Below are positions 44,541-54,813 of a stretch of DNA of 64,000 nucleotides, in pieces. The notes below the pieces were generated by a model. That model searched no databases, had not been told where the DNA came from, and worked only from the letters and a program-made list of their open reading frames with translations. Numbering within the stretch: position 1 is the first letter of the stretch; every line of letters starts with the position of its first letter. The translations under genes were made by a program, and so were the position numbers. Location: contig NZ_CP050831.1 in the NCBI RefSeq assembly GCF_012113595.1, forward strand, positions 868,001 to 932,000. The letters are read 5' to 3'. The DNA is from Bacteroides faecium (GTDB lineage Bacteria > Bacteroidota > Bacteroidia > Bacteroidales > Bacteroidaceae).

Positions 44541-47500
44541 ATGAGCAAAAAAACAAATATAAGCCTTATTGCCAACGGAGAAGTATTCGGTTTCCCTGCC
44601 GAATTCGGCATAGCCCGTATAAACAACGAAACAACAATCATCGGATCTTTAAACACTAAAGGAAAAAATCCCGGTGATTTCATTCAAAACAAAGAACTGG
44701 GTATAACCGAACTTTCCGACCAACTAACCATTCTTCCCGAATCCGGCACAGAGTTTTCTGTTTCTTTTGCCAGGAAACCCAAACAAACCGCCTTCGCCCT
44801 GACATCATCAGGAATACTTTGCGGTATCTTACTGACAGAGGAAAGTAAACAGATGCTACTTACTCTGAACACCTCCAGACTAAAGAGTGGAAATAAGTTC
44901 GAACAGTTTGTTTCCGATGTTGCAGAATGGGCAGAAATCAGTGAATTGACCCTTATTATCCGCAATAAAGGGGGCATGAGCTATTCTTTCCTTCAACAAC
45001 TGTCGGAAGGCTTCGACAAAGTAATGATTCCGAAAAGCTATGAGAAGTATCAACTCATAGCCACCGGCATCTTCGAGCTGAGCCGAACCGATTTTGGCCA
45101 ATGCATATCAACTTTAACCAAACAGAACCAACTGCTATTTGCCGTCGGAGGAAGTTTTACTGAGAAAAGTTTTGGCGCACAGTTGATCAGTGAAAAAATA
45201 GAAACCGACACATTTATTCTGGAGAACTTTATGTTCGGTCTACAACGATCAAGCAAAGGCTTCTATTGTCTTGCTACCGGAACATTCACTTTCAAACTGG
45301 AAGACAGAAACATCTGTTTCATACTCTCCGGTGCAGTATCTCCCGGTTCATTTATGCTATCCGCCGCCTCATCATCCGATGCCAGGATACCACTTAATTC
45401 ACGACTGTCCTTTTCAGACTTGGCACTCAGCATCGGTGTCAACTCCGGGAAAGTATCATTCGGAATGACCGGACGATTGAACACCAACAACCTGTCTATC
45501 TTTGCAGGCTTTGCCATCAATCCACCCAAAATAACTCTTTTTACAGCAGCCCTCACCTCTACTACCGGACGTATTTCACTAAAGGACCTGGTGGTTGAAA
45601 TAGCCGATATTCAATGGGAAGCGGTCAACTGTCTTGATGTAGTCGCCATAGGCGATTTTGATATCCAAAACATTTCCTTGTCAAACGGAGGAATCAATAA
45701 CTTTCCAACAAACAACAAGGCGGAAGATTATAATGAGAGCAAGAGAAGCATTGAAACAAACACCAAAAAGGACTTCAATGAAAAAATGAGCGCCCTAAAA
45801 ATTGAAGGAGATGCCCAACTTACGCCATTAGGTAACAATACCGGACAGTATATTCTGACAGACAAAGGTACCATGCGCCATTACCGGATTGACCGCAGCG
45901 GCAAAATCTCATTAAACTGCCAGATCTATGTCTGTTCACAACCAACCAAACTCGGCAACTATGATATGCCTGTCGGATTCTTCATCTGTGGAACAATGGA
46001 GATTTTCGGAACCAAAATACGATTCTTATTCCTGGCAGATAAAGGAAAATCTCTTATCGCCCTTGTTCAGATGGATAAGATAAACATACTTAAGGGACTC
46101 TTTGTAATTGAAAAATCCCAGAAACCTTTACCCATTGAGCCGATAAACGGCGGCGTAGCCGGACAACTGGTTAAACCCAACAACCAAGGTGCCACCCTAT
46201 ATCTGAATATTCAGAAAGACAAAGGGGAACTGACGTTTTATGTTAGTGCTCACCTTTCCATACTAAAAATATTCGACTTCGACACATTGATATTGATCAA
46301 GGACAAGCTTGTATATATCAATATTGAGACCCAATTGGCCGGCTTCAAGACCACTTTCAATCTACAAGGCAGTTATCAAAACTTTAGTGAAAGCGGTTTC
46401 ACGGCAAGAGTCGTTTTCGACACATCCGGTTTCCGCGAAATATTAGAAAAAGCCCAGAAAGCATTGAGGAGTGCCGCCGAATCTGTTGAAAAAGGAGTGA
46501 AAGAAGCGACTCGTAAAGTGGATGAAGCCCAACAAAACGTACTCAACCTGCAACGAAAGATCGATGGTTACAACGACAGAATCAATCAGTGCAAAAGAGA
46601 GATTTCGAGTGCCAAATGGTATCAAATAGGTAAAAAAATAGCCCGAGGTCTGGAAATAGCCGGTCTGGAAATAGCTAAAGCCGGAGTCTATGTAGCCATT
46701 GGTGTGGCATACGGTGCTCTGGAAGTGGCCAAAGCAGCCTTGAAACTAGGAGGGGCGATAGTAAGTAGCGTGCTTAAATCAGTAGCCTATATAATCGAAG
46801 CTGCCACTCAGATTCTTTGGATCAAGTCTTTTGAGCTAGGTATTACCGCTACTCCCCAGATACAGAAAATCAATGCAGAACTTGTTCTGACCATCTTAGG
46901 CAATGACGTCCGGCTGGCAGGAGAGCTGAATTTGACGGGACTGGTCGAAAACATCAAGAACTTCGTATCGGGAGGTGTCAAGGAAAAATCCGACAAGTTG
47001 ATAGAAGATGCCAAGAACGGTAAAGTAACTCGAGCCATCGAAGCCACTCCGGACAGCGAGATAGATCTGGCATTTGTTCAGGAATACTGTGACTTGAATA
47101 AAAACCAGAAAAGATATGAAGAATTACGACTGCTACAGGATGCAGCAGATGACCTGTTCATAGACTCAAACAACGCCTACTTTGACGCTTTTAACGAAGA
47201 GCATCCGGACGAGAGAGAGAATGCATGTCATCTGACAGAGCTCCGCTGGGAAGAAGAAATTTTCCATAAGCAACACAGCGATGCATTTGACGACGATTTT
47301 GTAGAATCACTGGATAATGTAATTCAGGTTATCCGCCAGGAAAAGACGACCAGTCGTGCCAACATCTCCGAAGAAATGGAAAACAAAATGGACAACCTGC
47401 TCCACACGGTAAAAACCATACGGACAGAAAAAGAGTACCGTGCCAAAAGAGCCCAAGAAAGAGAGTCTTTGTTCTCCAGAGTAGAAAGAAATATGGAAAT

Positions 47501-47702
47501 GAAACGCAGCTCTATGAGATCAAGAGACGCTGAAACCGAAAGGAGTGCGGAAGAGGCCAACGAACAATACGCAAACGACCTTTCCAGGCTTATCGAACAA
47601 CATTTGGGAGACAAAGAAGGAGAAACCGCCGAAAACTTAAAAAGGACATTTGGCATATCCCTCTATCGCTTCAGAAATCAAGAAGACACGTTTGAACAAT
47701 AA
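44541..47702 (+). CDS. 1053-aa beta-rich protein with coiled coil and hydrophobic helix
   Basis: No signal peptide and no family I recognise with certainty. Residues 1-620 are a long series of beta-like segments (LIANGEVFGFPAEFGIARIN; RLSFSDLALSIGVNSGKVSF; LYLNIQKDKGELTFYVSAHL), reminiscent of the large DUF6603-type repeat proteins, an impression only. Residues about 631-695 form a charged coiled coil (LEKAQKALRSAAESVEKGVK). Residues about 696-764 are a long Gly/Ala-rich hydrophobic to amphipathic helix (GLEIAGLEIAKAGVYVAIGV, LKLGGAIVSSVLKSVAYII) that could enter or coat a membrane. A short beta part (770-805) and a very charged helical tail (820-1053) follow. The C11 protease gene begins 12 bp downstream, so both are co-expressed. 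Processing by that protease is a hypothesis. Confidence 0.6.
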   Translation: MSKKTNISLIANGEVFGFPAEFGIARINNETTIIGSLNTKGKNPGDFIQNKELGITELSDQLTILPESGTEFSVSFARKPKQTAFALTSSGILCGILLTEESKQMLLTLNTSRLKSGNKFEQFVSDVAEWAEISELTLIIRNKGGMSYSFLQQLSEGFDKVMIPKSYEKYQLIATGIFELSRTDFGQCISTLTKQNQLLFAVGGSFTEKSFGAQLISEKIETDTFILENFMFGLQRSSKGFYCLATGTFTFKLEDRNICFILSGAVSPGSFMLSAASSSDARIPLNSRLSFSDLALSIGVNSGKVSFGMTGRLNTNNLSIFAGFAINPPKITLFTAALTSTTGRISLKDLVVEIADIQWEAVNCLDVVAIGDFDIQNISLSNGGINNFPTNNKAEDYNESKRSIETNTKKDFNEKMSALKIEGDAQLTPLGNNTGQYILTDKGTMRHYRIDRSGKISLNCQIYVCSQPTKLGNYDMPVGFFICGTMEIFGTKIRFLFLADKGKSLIALVQMDKINILKGLFVIEKSQKPLPIEPINGGVAGQLVKPNNQGATLYLNIQKDKGELTFYVSAHLSILKIFDFDTLILIKDKLVYINIETQLAGFKTTFNLQGSYQNFSESGFTARVVFDTSGFREILEKAQKALRSAAESVEKGVKEATRKVDEAQQNVLNLQRKIDGYNDRINQCKREISSAKWYQIGKKIARGLEIAGLEIAKAGVYVAIGVAYGALEVAKAALKLGGAIVSSVLKSVAYIIEAATQILWIKSFELGITATPQIQKINAELVLTILGNDVRLAGELNLTGLVENIKNFVSGGVKEKSDKLIEDAKNGKVTRAIEATPDSEIDLAFVQEYCDLNKNQKRYEELRLLQDAADDLFIDSNNAYFDAFNEEHPDERENACHLTELRWEEEIFHKQHSDAFDDDFVESLDNVIQVIRQEKTTSRANISEEMENKMDNLLHTVKTIRTEKEYRAKRAQERESLFSRVERNMEMKRSSMRSRDAETERSAEEANEQYANDLSRLIEQHLGDKEGETAENLKRTFGISLYRFRNQEDTFEQ

Positions 47703-47714
47703 ATCAATGCAAAA

Positions 47715-49628
47715 ATGAAAACATCAAAGATAACCAATAGAATAATCTGTTTTATTACCATTCTGCTCTGCTGCACTTCCTTGAGAAGTGAGAACAAAAG
47801 CAATTTTACCCTGTTCATCTACATGAACGGTTCCAATCTGGAAAGCAAATACAAACTAGCTACCAGCAATATAGAGGACATTGCACAGAGTATCACATTG
47901 CCAAAGGAAACGTCAGACTATCATCATCTCACCATACTGTTGCTAATGGGAGGCACCAAGCAATGGCATCTGGGTGAAAATATATCCTCGCAACCGATTC
48001 CGAGTGACAGCATCGTTTATGTCCGGATCACCTATGACGGTTTTCAAAAAATCCGTTCGCTGAAAAATCAAAGTATCGGTGATCCGTCTACTCTGAAAGA
48101 ATTTATCCGATATGGCACGGAGTATTTCCCGGCAGAAAGGTATGGACTTATTTTCTGGAACCACGGAGCAGGTTCGGTAACCGGTTTCGGATATGATGAA
48201 CTAAATCCCGCCAACACCTCCTTATCACTGGCAGAAATCCGGTCAGGTCTAGCCATTTCCGATTCCGCTCAGCCCATTCCCCAATTTGCTTTCATCGGAT
48301 TTGATGCCTGCCTGATGGCAACGTTGGAAACCGCTGAGTCCGTTTCACCCTACGCAAAGTATCTGGTGGCCTCTCAAGAATTGGAGCCCGGGAAAGGATG
48401 GAACTACAAAAGTATCATCAGTTCATTATGCACCGATCCAAAAATTCCGGATGAAGCATTGTGCCGGCTTATCGTTGATTCATTCATCGAAGGCTACCAA
48501 GACAAAAAGGAGGAACAGGTTACTTTATCTGTTACTGATTTAAAGAAAGTACACGCACTGACTGAAAATATCAAAGAACTTTCGGAAAAGGTATATGCAA
48601 CATTTGGATCCCCCAACACAACAATGAGTTCAAACAGTTACAAGAAAATATCCGGTTACCGTATCGCATCCAAATCATTCGGCATGCCGGCATTAACCTA
48701 TTATGGGCCTGACATGGTGGATGTATTGGATTTCTGCCGACATATCAGCAAAACCGCCCCATTGACAGAAGCCATCAAAAAGAATATAGAGGAAACCGTT
48801 ATCTATTCAAGAACATCCGACAACCTGAAAAACGAACCAATTTGCGGATTATCCGTTTACTTTCCCTGTTATAACCTGAATGTCGCTAAAAATTTAACAG
48901 GATATTGCGGTCTCGGTTCTGAAGATGGCTATTTCCATCTCGTAACAGCATTTGCACAAGAATTGGTGACAGGAAGAAGTAAAGAGAAAGTGGCAAATGT
49001 GGTCAAAAACAATTCATCCACTCTTCTTTCTACAGAGATGATTCTGAAATTGAGAAAGATATATACTACCGTACAAGTTGCACAAGACGGACGATGGATA
49101 TCCTACGGACTGGATGGCGCAGATGTGACACTAAATGACGAAGGAGCAATCATAAAGACGGACAAAGACAAGAAAATAGTAGAGGCATGGGATCAAAAGT
49201 GGATTTGCATCGGGGATAAGCCTGTCACTGCGTACATGATGCTATCCGCCAGAAAAGACTCACTTGTCTATACAGTTCCCGTTACACTGAATAACGAGCC
49301 TTGCGATCTAATCATAAAATACGACAACATTAAAAAATCTGGTAGTATATATGGTGCCAGACAAACCAGTAATCAATTGATTCCCGGTAAAGGAATGCTT
49401 GAAATCAAAGCCAATGATGCCATCACCTTCCGGTATGAGCAGTTTGACGACAATGACTCCATCAATTATATTCAGTCCACCGACACAATTATCGTTCAAC
49501 AGGACAGAAGCAACCTATCAGTCAGGACAACCACTGTTCCAAAAGGAAAATACCGTTACGGCTACTGCCTCGTCGATTTGTACGGAAGAAAGTATTACAC
49601 CAAATTTACTGACTATGACGTAAAATAA
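47715..49628 (+). CDS. Exported clostripain-family (C11) cysteine protease
   Basis: 637 aa. Signal peptide about 1-25 (IICFITILLCCTSLRS), no good lipobox. The C11 catalytic dyad is visible: His150 in LIFWNHGAGSVTGFGYDE and Cys199 in FIGFDACLMATLETAES. Family members (clostripain, fragipain of Bacteroides fragilis) cut after Arg or Lys and often mature by self-cleavage. The catalytic domain spans about 30-400; about 430-637 are beta-rich (WISYGLDGADVTLNDEGAII, LSVRTTTVPKGKYRYGYCLV) and resemble a C-terminal Ig-like or beta-sandwich region. It is the third gene of the unit with the 171-aa and 1053-aa proteins. Confidence 0.88.
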   Translation: MKTSKITNRIICFITILLCCTSLRSENKSNFTLFIYMNGSNLESKYKLATSNIEDIAQSITLPKETSDYHHLTILLLMGGTKQWHLGENISSQPIPSDSIVYVRITYDGFQKIRSLKNQSIGDPSTLKEFIRYGTEYFPAERYGLIFWNHGAGSVTGFGYDELNPANTSLSLAEIRSGLAISDSAQPIPQFAFIGFDACLMATLETAESVSPYAKYLVASQELEPGKGWNYKSIISSLCTDPKIPDEALCRLIVDSFIEGYQDKKEEQVTLSVTDLKKVHALTENIKELSEKVYATFGSPNTTMSSNSYKKISGYRIASKSFGMPALTYYGPDMVDVLDFCRHISKTAPLTEAIKKNIEETVIYSRTSDNLKNEPICGLSVYFPCYNLNVAKNLTGYCGLGSEDGYFHLVTAFAQELVTGRSKEKVANVVKNNSSTLLSTEMILKLRKIYTTVQVAQDGRWISYGLDGADVTLNDEGAIIKTDKDKKIVEAWDQKWICIGDKPVTAYMMLSARKDSLVYTVPVTLNNEPCDLIIKYDNIKKSGSIYGARQTSNQLIPGKGMLEIKANDAITFRYEQFDDNDSINYIQSTDTIIVQQDRSNLSVRTTTVPKGKYRYGYCLVDLYGRKYYTKFTDYDVK

Positions 49629-49734
49629 AGGATATAAAGCGAACTTATTTAGAAAGAATTTTCCGGAATTCAGAAAATAAATGGCTGTTACCAGTTATAA
49701 ATTCTTTGATTTGTGCAAATTAATCATAATAATT

Positions 49735-50244
49735 ATGGAACAGACAAAACAAGAATTAGTGATCATTCTTCCGGAAGGGATGAAAGATGTGCCTGTACGT
49801 ATTGTCAGAGATGATCAATCAGATGAACTGAATATCAAGATAGTCAATCTGACAGAAACAAGAAAAGAAAAATCTCCGTCAACAGAAAAACAGCATGTAC
49901 TTATCTGGCATCAGAATGAATATGAACATTTGTCTTTGGATGCCATCATGTGGATAGAAGCAAATAGCAGCTATTGCTGTATCCATGCCACGGAAAATCG
50001 TAAATTTACCATGTCCTATCCACTGGCACGAATAGAAGAACGCCTACCAAAAAGTCAATTCATACGCATCCAGCGTTCTTATTTAGTCAACATCGAACAC
50101 GTGAAGAAGCTAGCCGGGCAATCACTGATCATAGGTAATCATATACTAAAAATAGGAGAAGGTTATAAGGAAGAAGTACTAAATAGATTCATATTCTTAG
50201 GAGTACGTGGATCTCAGCCACGAGAGGCTAAGAATGTTAAATAA
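49735..50244 (+). CDS. Stand-alone LytTR DNA-binding regulator
   Basis: 169 aa from the ATG at 49735 (MEQTKQELVIILPEG); the 18 residues upstream in frame look untranslated. Residues about 60-160 form a LytTR domain (IMWIEANSSYCCIHATENRK, LPKSQFIRIQRSYLVNIEHV). Residues 1-55 lack a receiver domain; they are a short beta-like segment (DVPVRIVRDDQSDELNIKIV). LytTR regulators often control surface and competition genes. It sits between the protease operon and the fimbrial operon, either of which may be its target; position suggests the fimbriae (inference). Confidence 0.88.
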   Translation: MEQTKQELVIILPEGMKDVPVRIVRDDQSDELNIKIVNLTETRKEKSPSTEKQHVLIWHQNEYEHLSLDAIMWIEANSSYCCIHATENRKFTMSYPLARIEERLPKSQFIRIQRSYLVNIEHVKKLAGQSLIIGNHILKIGEGYKEEVLNRFIFLGVRGSQPREAKNVK

Positions 50245-50323
50245 TAACAATTATCAATCTATTTATAGAGAAGACCACTGATTATCATTTGTTAAAATAC
50301 TATTTTTGTAAAAAAATACAAGC

Positions 50324-50557
<234 letters not shown>

Positions 50558-50698
50558 ATATCAAAGGGGTAACTATTGCAGCTATCCTTTATACAATTCA
50601 AATAATATCTTATTTTCAAGACTATGTATGTATCCTTTAACAAGAGGATACAACCATTGTCATGCCATTTTCGTATCCACCTCTAATAACATTCATAT

Positions 50699-51820
50699 AT
50701 GACTAAGAAAACCTGGTTAACAATTTTATCCGTTCTCCTCGCGCTCCCACTATGGGCACAATACATACAGGATACAACCTATATTTTTCGGTTCAAGTCC
50801 GGAAGTGATGCTTTTTATGTGCCATATCAGGGAAATGAAACGGAACTCAAACAATTGATAGAAGTATTAGAAAGCCACTTGAGCGAACTGCAGCAAGGTA
50901 CAATGTACATCGACGTAAGTAGTTATGCTGCAACAAGCAACAAAAAACAAAATGCGGTTCGGACAGCCTATTTACGCAATAGCCGGGTAAAAAGTGAACT
51001 TATCACCCGATACAATATTACCGAGTCCATGTTTCTGACCGACAAGCACATTTCAACACCTTATAGCAAGGATAAACTTCGCGATGTAGTAGTAGTCACC
51101 TTCCCTGCCAGCTTGGAGAGGATAGAACAAATTGCTGGAAAACAAGCAGCGGAAAAGGTACACGCTTACTATAAAGATCAAGCAGAAACCCAGAACCCCC
51201 AAAAGGAAACCGAACAGAAACAAACAGCACAAAAAGAAAGGTGCAAAACTGAGACTTCCAATCTTCTCGTTTCACAACCCACACCGGAAAAGAATACTGA
51301 AGATATTCCGGTTCCGACCGTGACCACACAAGAAAAAGAATATAATATAGCACTACGCGCCAACCTGCTTCGTTGGGCAACACTCACACCCGACTTTGGT
51401 ATCGAATGGCGTATTAGTAAAGACTGGAGTATTCAGGTGAACGGTTCATGGACTTCGTGGAGTTGGAACGATAAAAAACGCCGTTATGCCCTTTGGGAAG
51501 TATCTCCCGAAGTACGCTATTATATAGGTACGGAAAAACGGGGTTATCTGGGGGCAATGTACCAGATAGGAGAATTCAACTATAAACTAGGTGATACCGG
51601 CAAGCAGGGCAACCTCATGGGTGGCGGATTGACGGGCGGTTACCAGCTGAAACTAAATAAAAATCTGGCTTTTGATTTCTCACTAGGCATCGGCTGCACC
51701 CATGCCGACTACGAGAAGCATGTCGTCATCGACGGTGTACGGGTGAAACAAGGCAAAGAGAATAAGAATTATTGGGGCGTGAACCACGCCGGAATCACCC
51801 TTGTATGGCAACTCAAATAA
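50699..51820 (+). CDS. DUF3575 outer-membrane protein with OmpA-like region
   Basis: 373 aa. Signal peptide about 1-20 (ending LWAQ). Residues 22-150 resemble an OmpA-type domain (FRFKSGSDAFYVPYQGNETE, MYIDVSSYAATSNKKQNAVR, RNSRVKSELITRYNI). A polar low-complexity linker rich in Gln, Glu and Lys spans 160-215. The C-terminal DUF3575 beta-barrel covers about 217-373 (YNIALRANLLRWATLTPDFG, DWSIQVNGSWTSWSW, GGGLTGGYQLKL). Such proteins commonly open FimA/Mfa-type fimbrial operons in Bacteroidales. Its stop is 8 bp before the DUF5119 anchor start. The upstream leader has the AC repeat and a GTATCCT/AGGATAC inverted repeat (50630-50651). Confidence 0.87.
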   Translation: MTKKTWLTILSVLLALPLWAQYIQDTTYIFRFKSGSDAFYVPYQGNETELKQLIEVLESHLSELQQGTMYIDVSSYAATSNKKQNAVRTAYLRNSRVKSELITRYNITESMFLTDKHISTPYSKDKLRDVVVVTFPASLERIEQIAGKQAAEKVHAYYKDQAETQNPQKETEQKQTAQKERCKTETSNLLVSQPTPEKNTEDIPVPTVTTQEKEYNIALRANLLRWATLTPDFGIEWRISKDWSIQVNGSWTSWSWNDKKRRYALWEVSPEVRYYIGTEKRGYLGAMYQIGEFNYKLGDTGKQGNLMGGGLTGGYQLKLNKNLAFDFSLGIGCTHADYEKHVVIDGVRVKQGKENKNYWGVNHAGITLVWQLK

Positions 51821-51827
51821 AAAAACA

Positions 51828-52745
51828 ATGAAAAATAATATGGAGAAACAGCACACAGCCGACTTTCAGAAGAAATTCCCCTGTATCAAGAAAACAGGTT
51901 TGTTTCTGGCAGGGACCATCCTTATCTTAGTGACCGGATGCGTGAAAAATGACCTTTACAACACCCCACATCCCGAAAAAGGAGCCGTGGTAATCACCAC
52001 CGACTGGATGGACGCATTAAGCGAGACAGATATTCCGACCACCTATAACCTGCGTATGGACGAAACCATAAAACAAGCGGAAGGAAAAGTTTACAGTTAT
52101 TCCGACTTGCTGACACCGGGAAGACATAGTCTGCTAGTGTATAACGAACCGCAAGGGATGACTATCAACGGCACAACCGCTACCGTCGACCTGCGCGAAG
52201 ACGGAACGCTGAAACCGCTTCCGGAGTATCTATTTTCAGCAAAGAAAGAACTGGACGTAGTGCAGGACGATACTTTACATATCACTGTTTCGATGATACG
52301 GAGACTCTGTCCCATCGTACTGAACCTCTCGCTCACGGGAGAAAATGCAAAAGAAATAGCCAGGATAGACGCCACATTAAGCGGTATCATAAATTCCATT
52401 GATTTACAGAACAACGTAACCGGAAACGAAAACCTGACAGTAACGCTAGACGTACAACAGGCAGCCAACAAAGTATATGACTATGCAACCGGAAAGCTGA
52501 AAATGGGATGTCGTGTAGTAGGCGTCAATTCGAATGAACACCAATTGCTAACTGTCACCGTCACCATGAATGACAGCTACAAAAGCACCATCGTTTCCGA
52601 CCTAACGGACTATCTGAAAAACTTGAACGCCGATATGAAGCCAATAGAACTGACCCAAACGGTGGAAGCACTGCAAGACGGGCATTTCAACGGAACGATA
52701 ACCGACTGGATAGTAACAGACGATTTCGAGATTGACGCACAGTAA
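51828..52745 (+). CDS. DUF5119 / FimB-Mfa2-type fimbrial anchor lipoprotein
   Basis: 305 aa from the ATG at 51828. A longer frame from 51801 overlaps the previous gene and is less likely. An unusually long basic N-region precedes the hydrophobic core, and the lipobox is LVTGC. The body is two beta-sandwich domains (GAVVITTDWMDALSETDIPT, LHITVSMIRRLCPIVLNLSL, GHFNGTITDWIVTDDFEI). DUF5119 proteins are placed where FimB or Mfa2 anchor the fimbrial base to the outer membrane, which fits the position after the DUF3575 gene and before the fimbrillins. Confidence 0.82.
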   Translation: MKNNMEKQHTADFQKKFPCIKKTGLFLAGTILILVTGCVKNDLYNTPHPEKGAVVITTDWMDALSETDIPTTYNLRMDETIKQAEGKVYSYSDLLTPGRHSLLVYNEPQGMTINGTTATVDLREDGTLKPLPEYLFSAKKELDVVQDDTLHITVSMIRRLCPIVLNLSLTGENAKEIARIDATLSGIINSIDLQNNVTGNENLTVTLDVQQAANKVYDYATGKLKMGCRVVGVNSNEHQLLTVTVTMNDSYKSTIVSDLTDYLKNLNADMKPIELTQTVEALQDGHFNGTITDWIVTDDFEIDAQ

Positions 52746-52766
52746 TCATATTAAACTTACAATAAA

Positions 52767-53738
52767 ATGAAAAAATTAGTTATTCTATCAGTAGGTATGC
52801 TTCTCACCTTAGCAGCCTGCAACAATGACGAATCAGGAACCGCCCAAAGCAGCAATGACGGAACTGCCCTCTTCACCGCTTCTATTGACGGACAGCGAGT
52901 GACACGCGCCTCCAACGCAAAGTGGGACAACAATGACCGAATCGGTATATCGGGAACATGCGGCACGAAACCATATACCAACGTATGCTACAAGACCTCA
53001 AACGGATCGGGTAACGATTTTGAATTTGAGGCTGGGGATAAAATCTATTATCAGGATATGAATGAAGTGAATTTCACGGCATATTATCCATGGAAGGAGG
53101 CTTTGACCGCATCTACAACCATCGCCTTTAGCACCGACGAACAGGCTAACCAAAAAGATTTCGATTTCCTTTGGGCACAAGGCAAAGGAAGCAAAAATAG
53201 TCCGAAAGTGGATTTTGGATTCACTCATCAAATGAGCAAGATAGCTATCACCGTCAAAGCCGGTAACGACATCACATGCGAAGAAGTAAAAGCTGCTGTA
53301 TGTTATCTGAAGAATCATCAGCATCAAGGGACATTCGACCGCGAAGCGGGTACCGCTACCACCACAGGTAATCAATCGGCAGAATGGGCTTTCGCCAACA
53401 ATACAGCTAACCAGTCTTATAATACTCCTGATATAGCGACTGACGACAACAAGAACTCAGTCACCTACGGGCTGATACTTACACCGCAAACTTTTACGCC
53501 GGAATCTCTTCTGACTTTTACCGCAAAGGTGACTACCGGCGAAGCTACAGATCCGCAAAACTTCTCAGCAGCAATTGAACTGAACCAAATCCCGGAAAAT
53601 AATAACGCCAACGAACTAAAACCCGGTATACAGTACAACATCACCATCAATGTGAACAAGACCGGACTGAGCATAGGCGATTGCAGCATCTCCAAGTGGA
53701 CGGAATACAGCTATGAGACCGATGCAGATATGCAATAA
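52767..53738 (+). CDS. Fimbrillin-family lipoprotein 1
   Basis: 323 aa. Lipobox TLAAC (Cys18). The fimbrillin opening follows: a short polar leader, then RVTRASNAKWDNNDRIGISG, where the Arg is the expected protease site that frees the A' strand for polymerisation by donor-strand exchange. N-terminal domain about 35-150, with VNFTAYYPWKEA and FTHQMSKIAITVKAG typical of the family. C-terminal domain about 155-323, ending SIGDCSISKWTEYSYETDAD. It lies 21 bp after the anchor gene. Confidence 0.85.
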   Translation: MKKLVILSVGMLLTLAACNNDESGTAQSSNDGTALFTASIDGQRVTRASNAKWDNNDRIGISGTCGTKPYTNVCYKTSNGSGNDFEFEAGDKIYYQDMNEVNFTAYYPWKEALTASTTIAFSTDEQANQKDFDFLWAQGKGSKNSPKVDFGFTHQMSKIAITVKAGNDITCEEVKAAVCYLKNHQHQGTFDREAGTATTTGNQSAEWAFANNTANQSYNTPDIATDDNKNSVTYGLILTPQTFTPESLLTFTAKVTTGEATDPQNFSAAIELNQIPENNNANELKPGIQYNITINVNKTGLSIGDCSISKWTEYSYETDADMQ

Positions 53739-53781
53739 AACAGTAAAAGTAGAATAATAAAAACATAAAAAGAATCAGATT

Positions 53782-54702
53782 ATGAATACCCACAAATTAT
53801 TGATATACAGCAGCGTATATATTGTTCTTGGATGCACTTTACTCCTAACAGCTTGCAACAACGATGAACTTAATCCAACAGACAACGGACCGATAGTAGC
53901 TCAAATTACCGCCAACATTGAAAATTCAGCAGTCAGCCGTGCGGCAGGTACAGCCTGGGAAACCGGCGATGGAATCGGTATCACAACGGCAAACAACGGC
54001 ACCAAAAACTACACCAACATTAAATACACCGCAGGAAGCACTACCGGCAATTTCACTGGGGCACCTATCTATTTTCAAGACTCACAGACTACCGTGATAT
54101 TCACTGCCTATTACCCTTTTAACGGAACGGAAGACACTGCACCCGGTATATTGGAAAACAATACAAAAATAGACAACCAGAAAACCGATGGCCCGCAAAG
54201 TGTACAGTCAAAAATAGATTATCTTTTCGCCTCAGCTACAGGAAATAACGGAAATCCGAAGGTAACTTTCAATTTTGCACACAAAATGAGCCAAGTGACA
54301 CTGACTTTCCAAAATGGAGAAGACACGGATATCAGCAGCTTGACCGCTTATTCCATTGAGGGATTGAAAATGGAAGGCACATTCAACACGGCTACCGGTG
54401 AAGCCAAAGCAAAAGACGGTTCTTCTCCTGAAACCTTGGCTATAAACGTTAGTAGTGCTGCCAGCGGAACAACTCTCCCGTCACTAATACTCTATCCACA
54501 GGCTGCCACAGATGTCACCTTAAAAATTACATTGAACGGACAGCCGTACAATTGCAAACTAGTGTTTAAGGACAGTCAATTAGCATCCGGAAACAATTAT
54601 CTATTTACCATCACGGTAAACAAAAACGAAATGAAAGTACAAAGTTCCAGCATCACTTCTTGGACTCCGCAAACAGATAGCGGAAGTGCAAGCATGGGAT
54701 AA
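53782..54702 (+). CDS. Fimbrillin-family lipoprotein 2
   Basis: 306 aa. Lipobox LLLTAC. The processing-site region reads AVSRAAGTAWETGDGIGITT, the same pattern as in fimbrillin 1. VIFTAYYPFNG and FNFAHKMSQVTLTFQNGE mark the N-terminal domain, and the C-terminus ends VQSSSITSWTPQTDSGSASM. It is paralogous to the preceding gene but too diverged for a recent tandem copy. Either may be the main or an accessory subunit. Confidence 0.85.
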   Translation: MNTHKLLIYSSVYIVLGCTLLLTACNNDELNPTDNGPIVAQITANIENSAVSRAAGTAWETGDGIGITTANNGTKNYTNIKYTAGSTTGNFTGAPIYFQDSQTTVIFTAYYPFNGTEDTAPGILENNTKIDNQKTDGPQSVQSKIDYLFASATGNNGNPKVTFNFAHKMSQVTLTFQNGEDTDISSLTAYSIEGLKMEGTFNTATGEAKAKDGSSPETLAINVSSAASGTTLPSLILYPQAATDVTLKITLNGQPYNCKLVFKDSQLASGNNYLFTITVNKNEMKVQSSSITSWTPQTDSGSASMG

Positions 54703-54813
54703 ACTTTTTAAAGCCATCACATGCAACAGCGTAAGCATGGAGATTCACGAAAGTGTAGCTGTCTCTCCCGCCAGAGGCGGTGGCACAATGTAAAAACTCA
54801 AAAAAATAGGATT

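Noticed and set aside
54721..54813. Longer start for the third fimbrillin
   Set aside because: It would place a basic, Cys-containing tail before an otherwise complete lipoprotein signal peptide.
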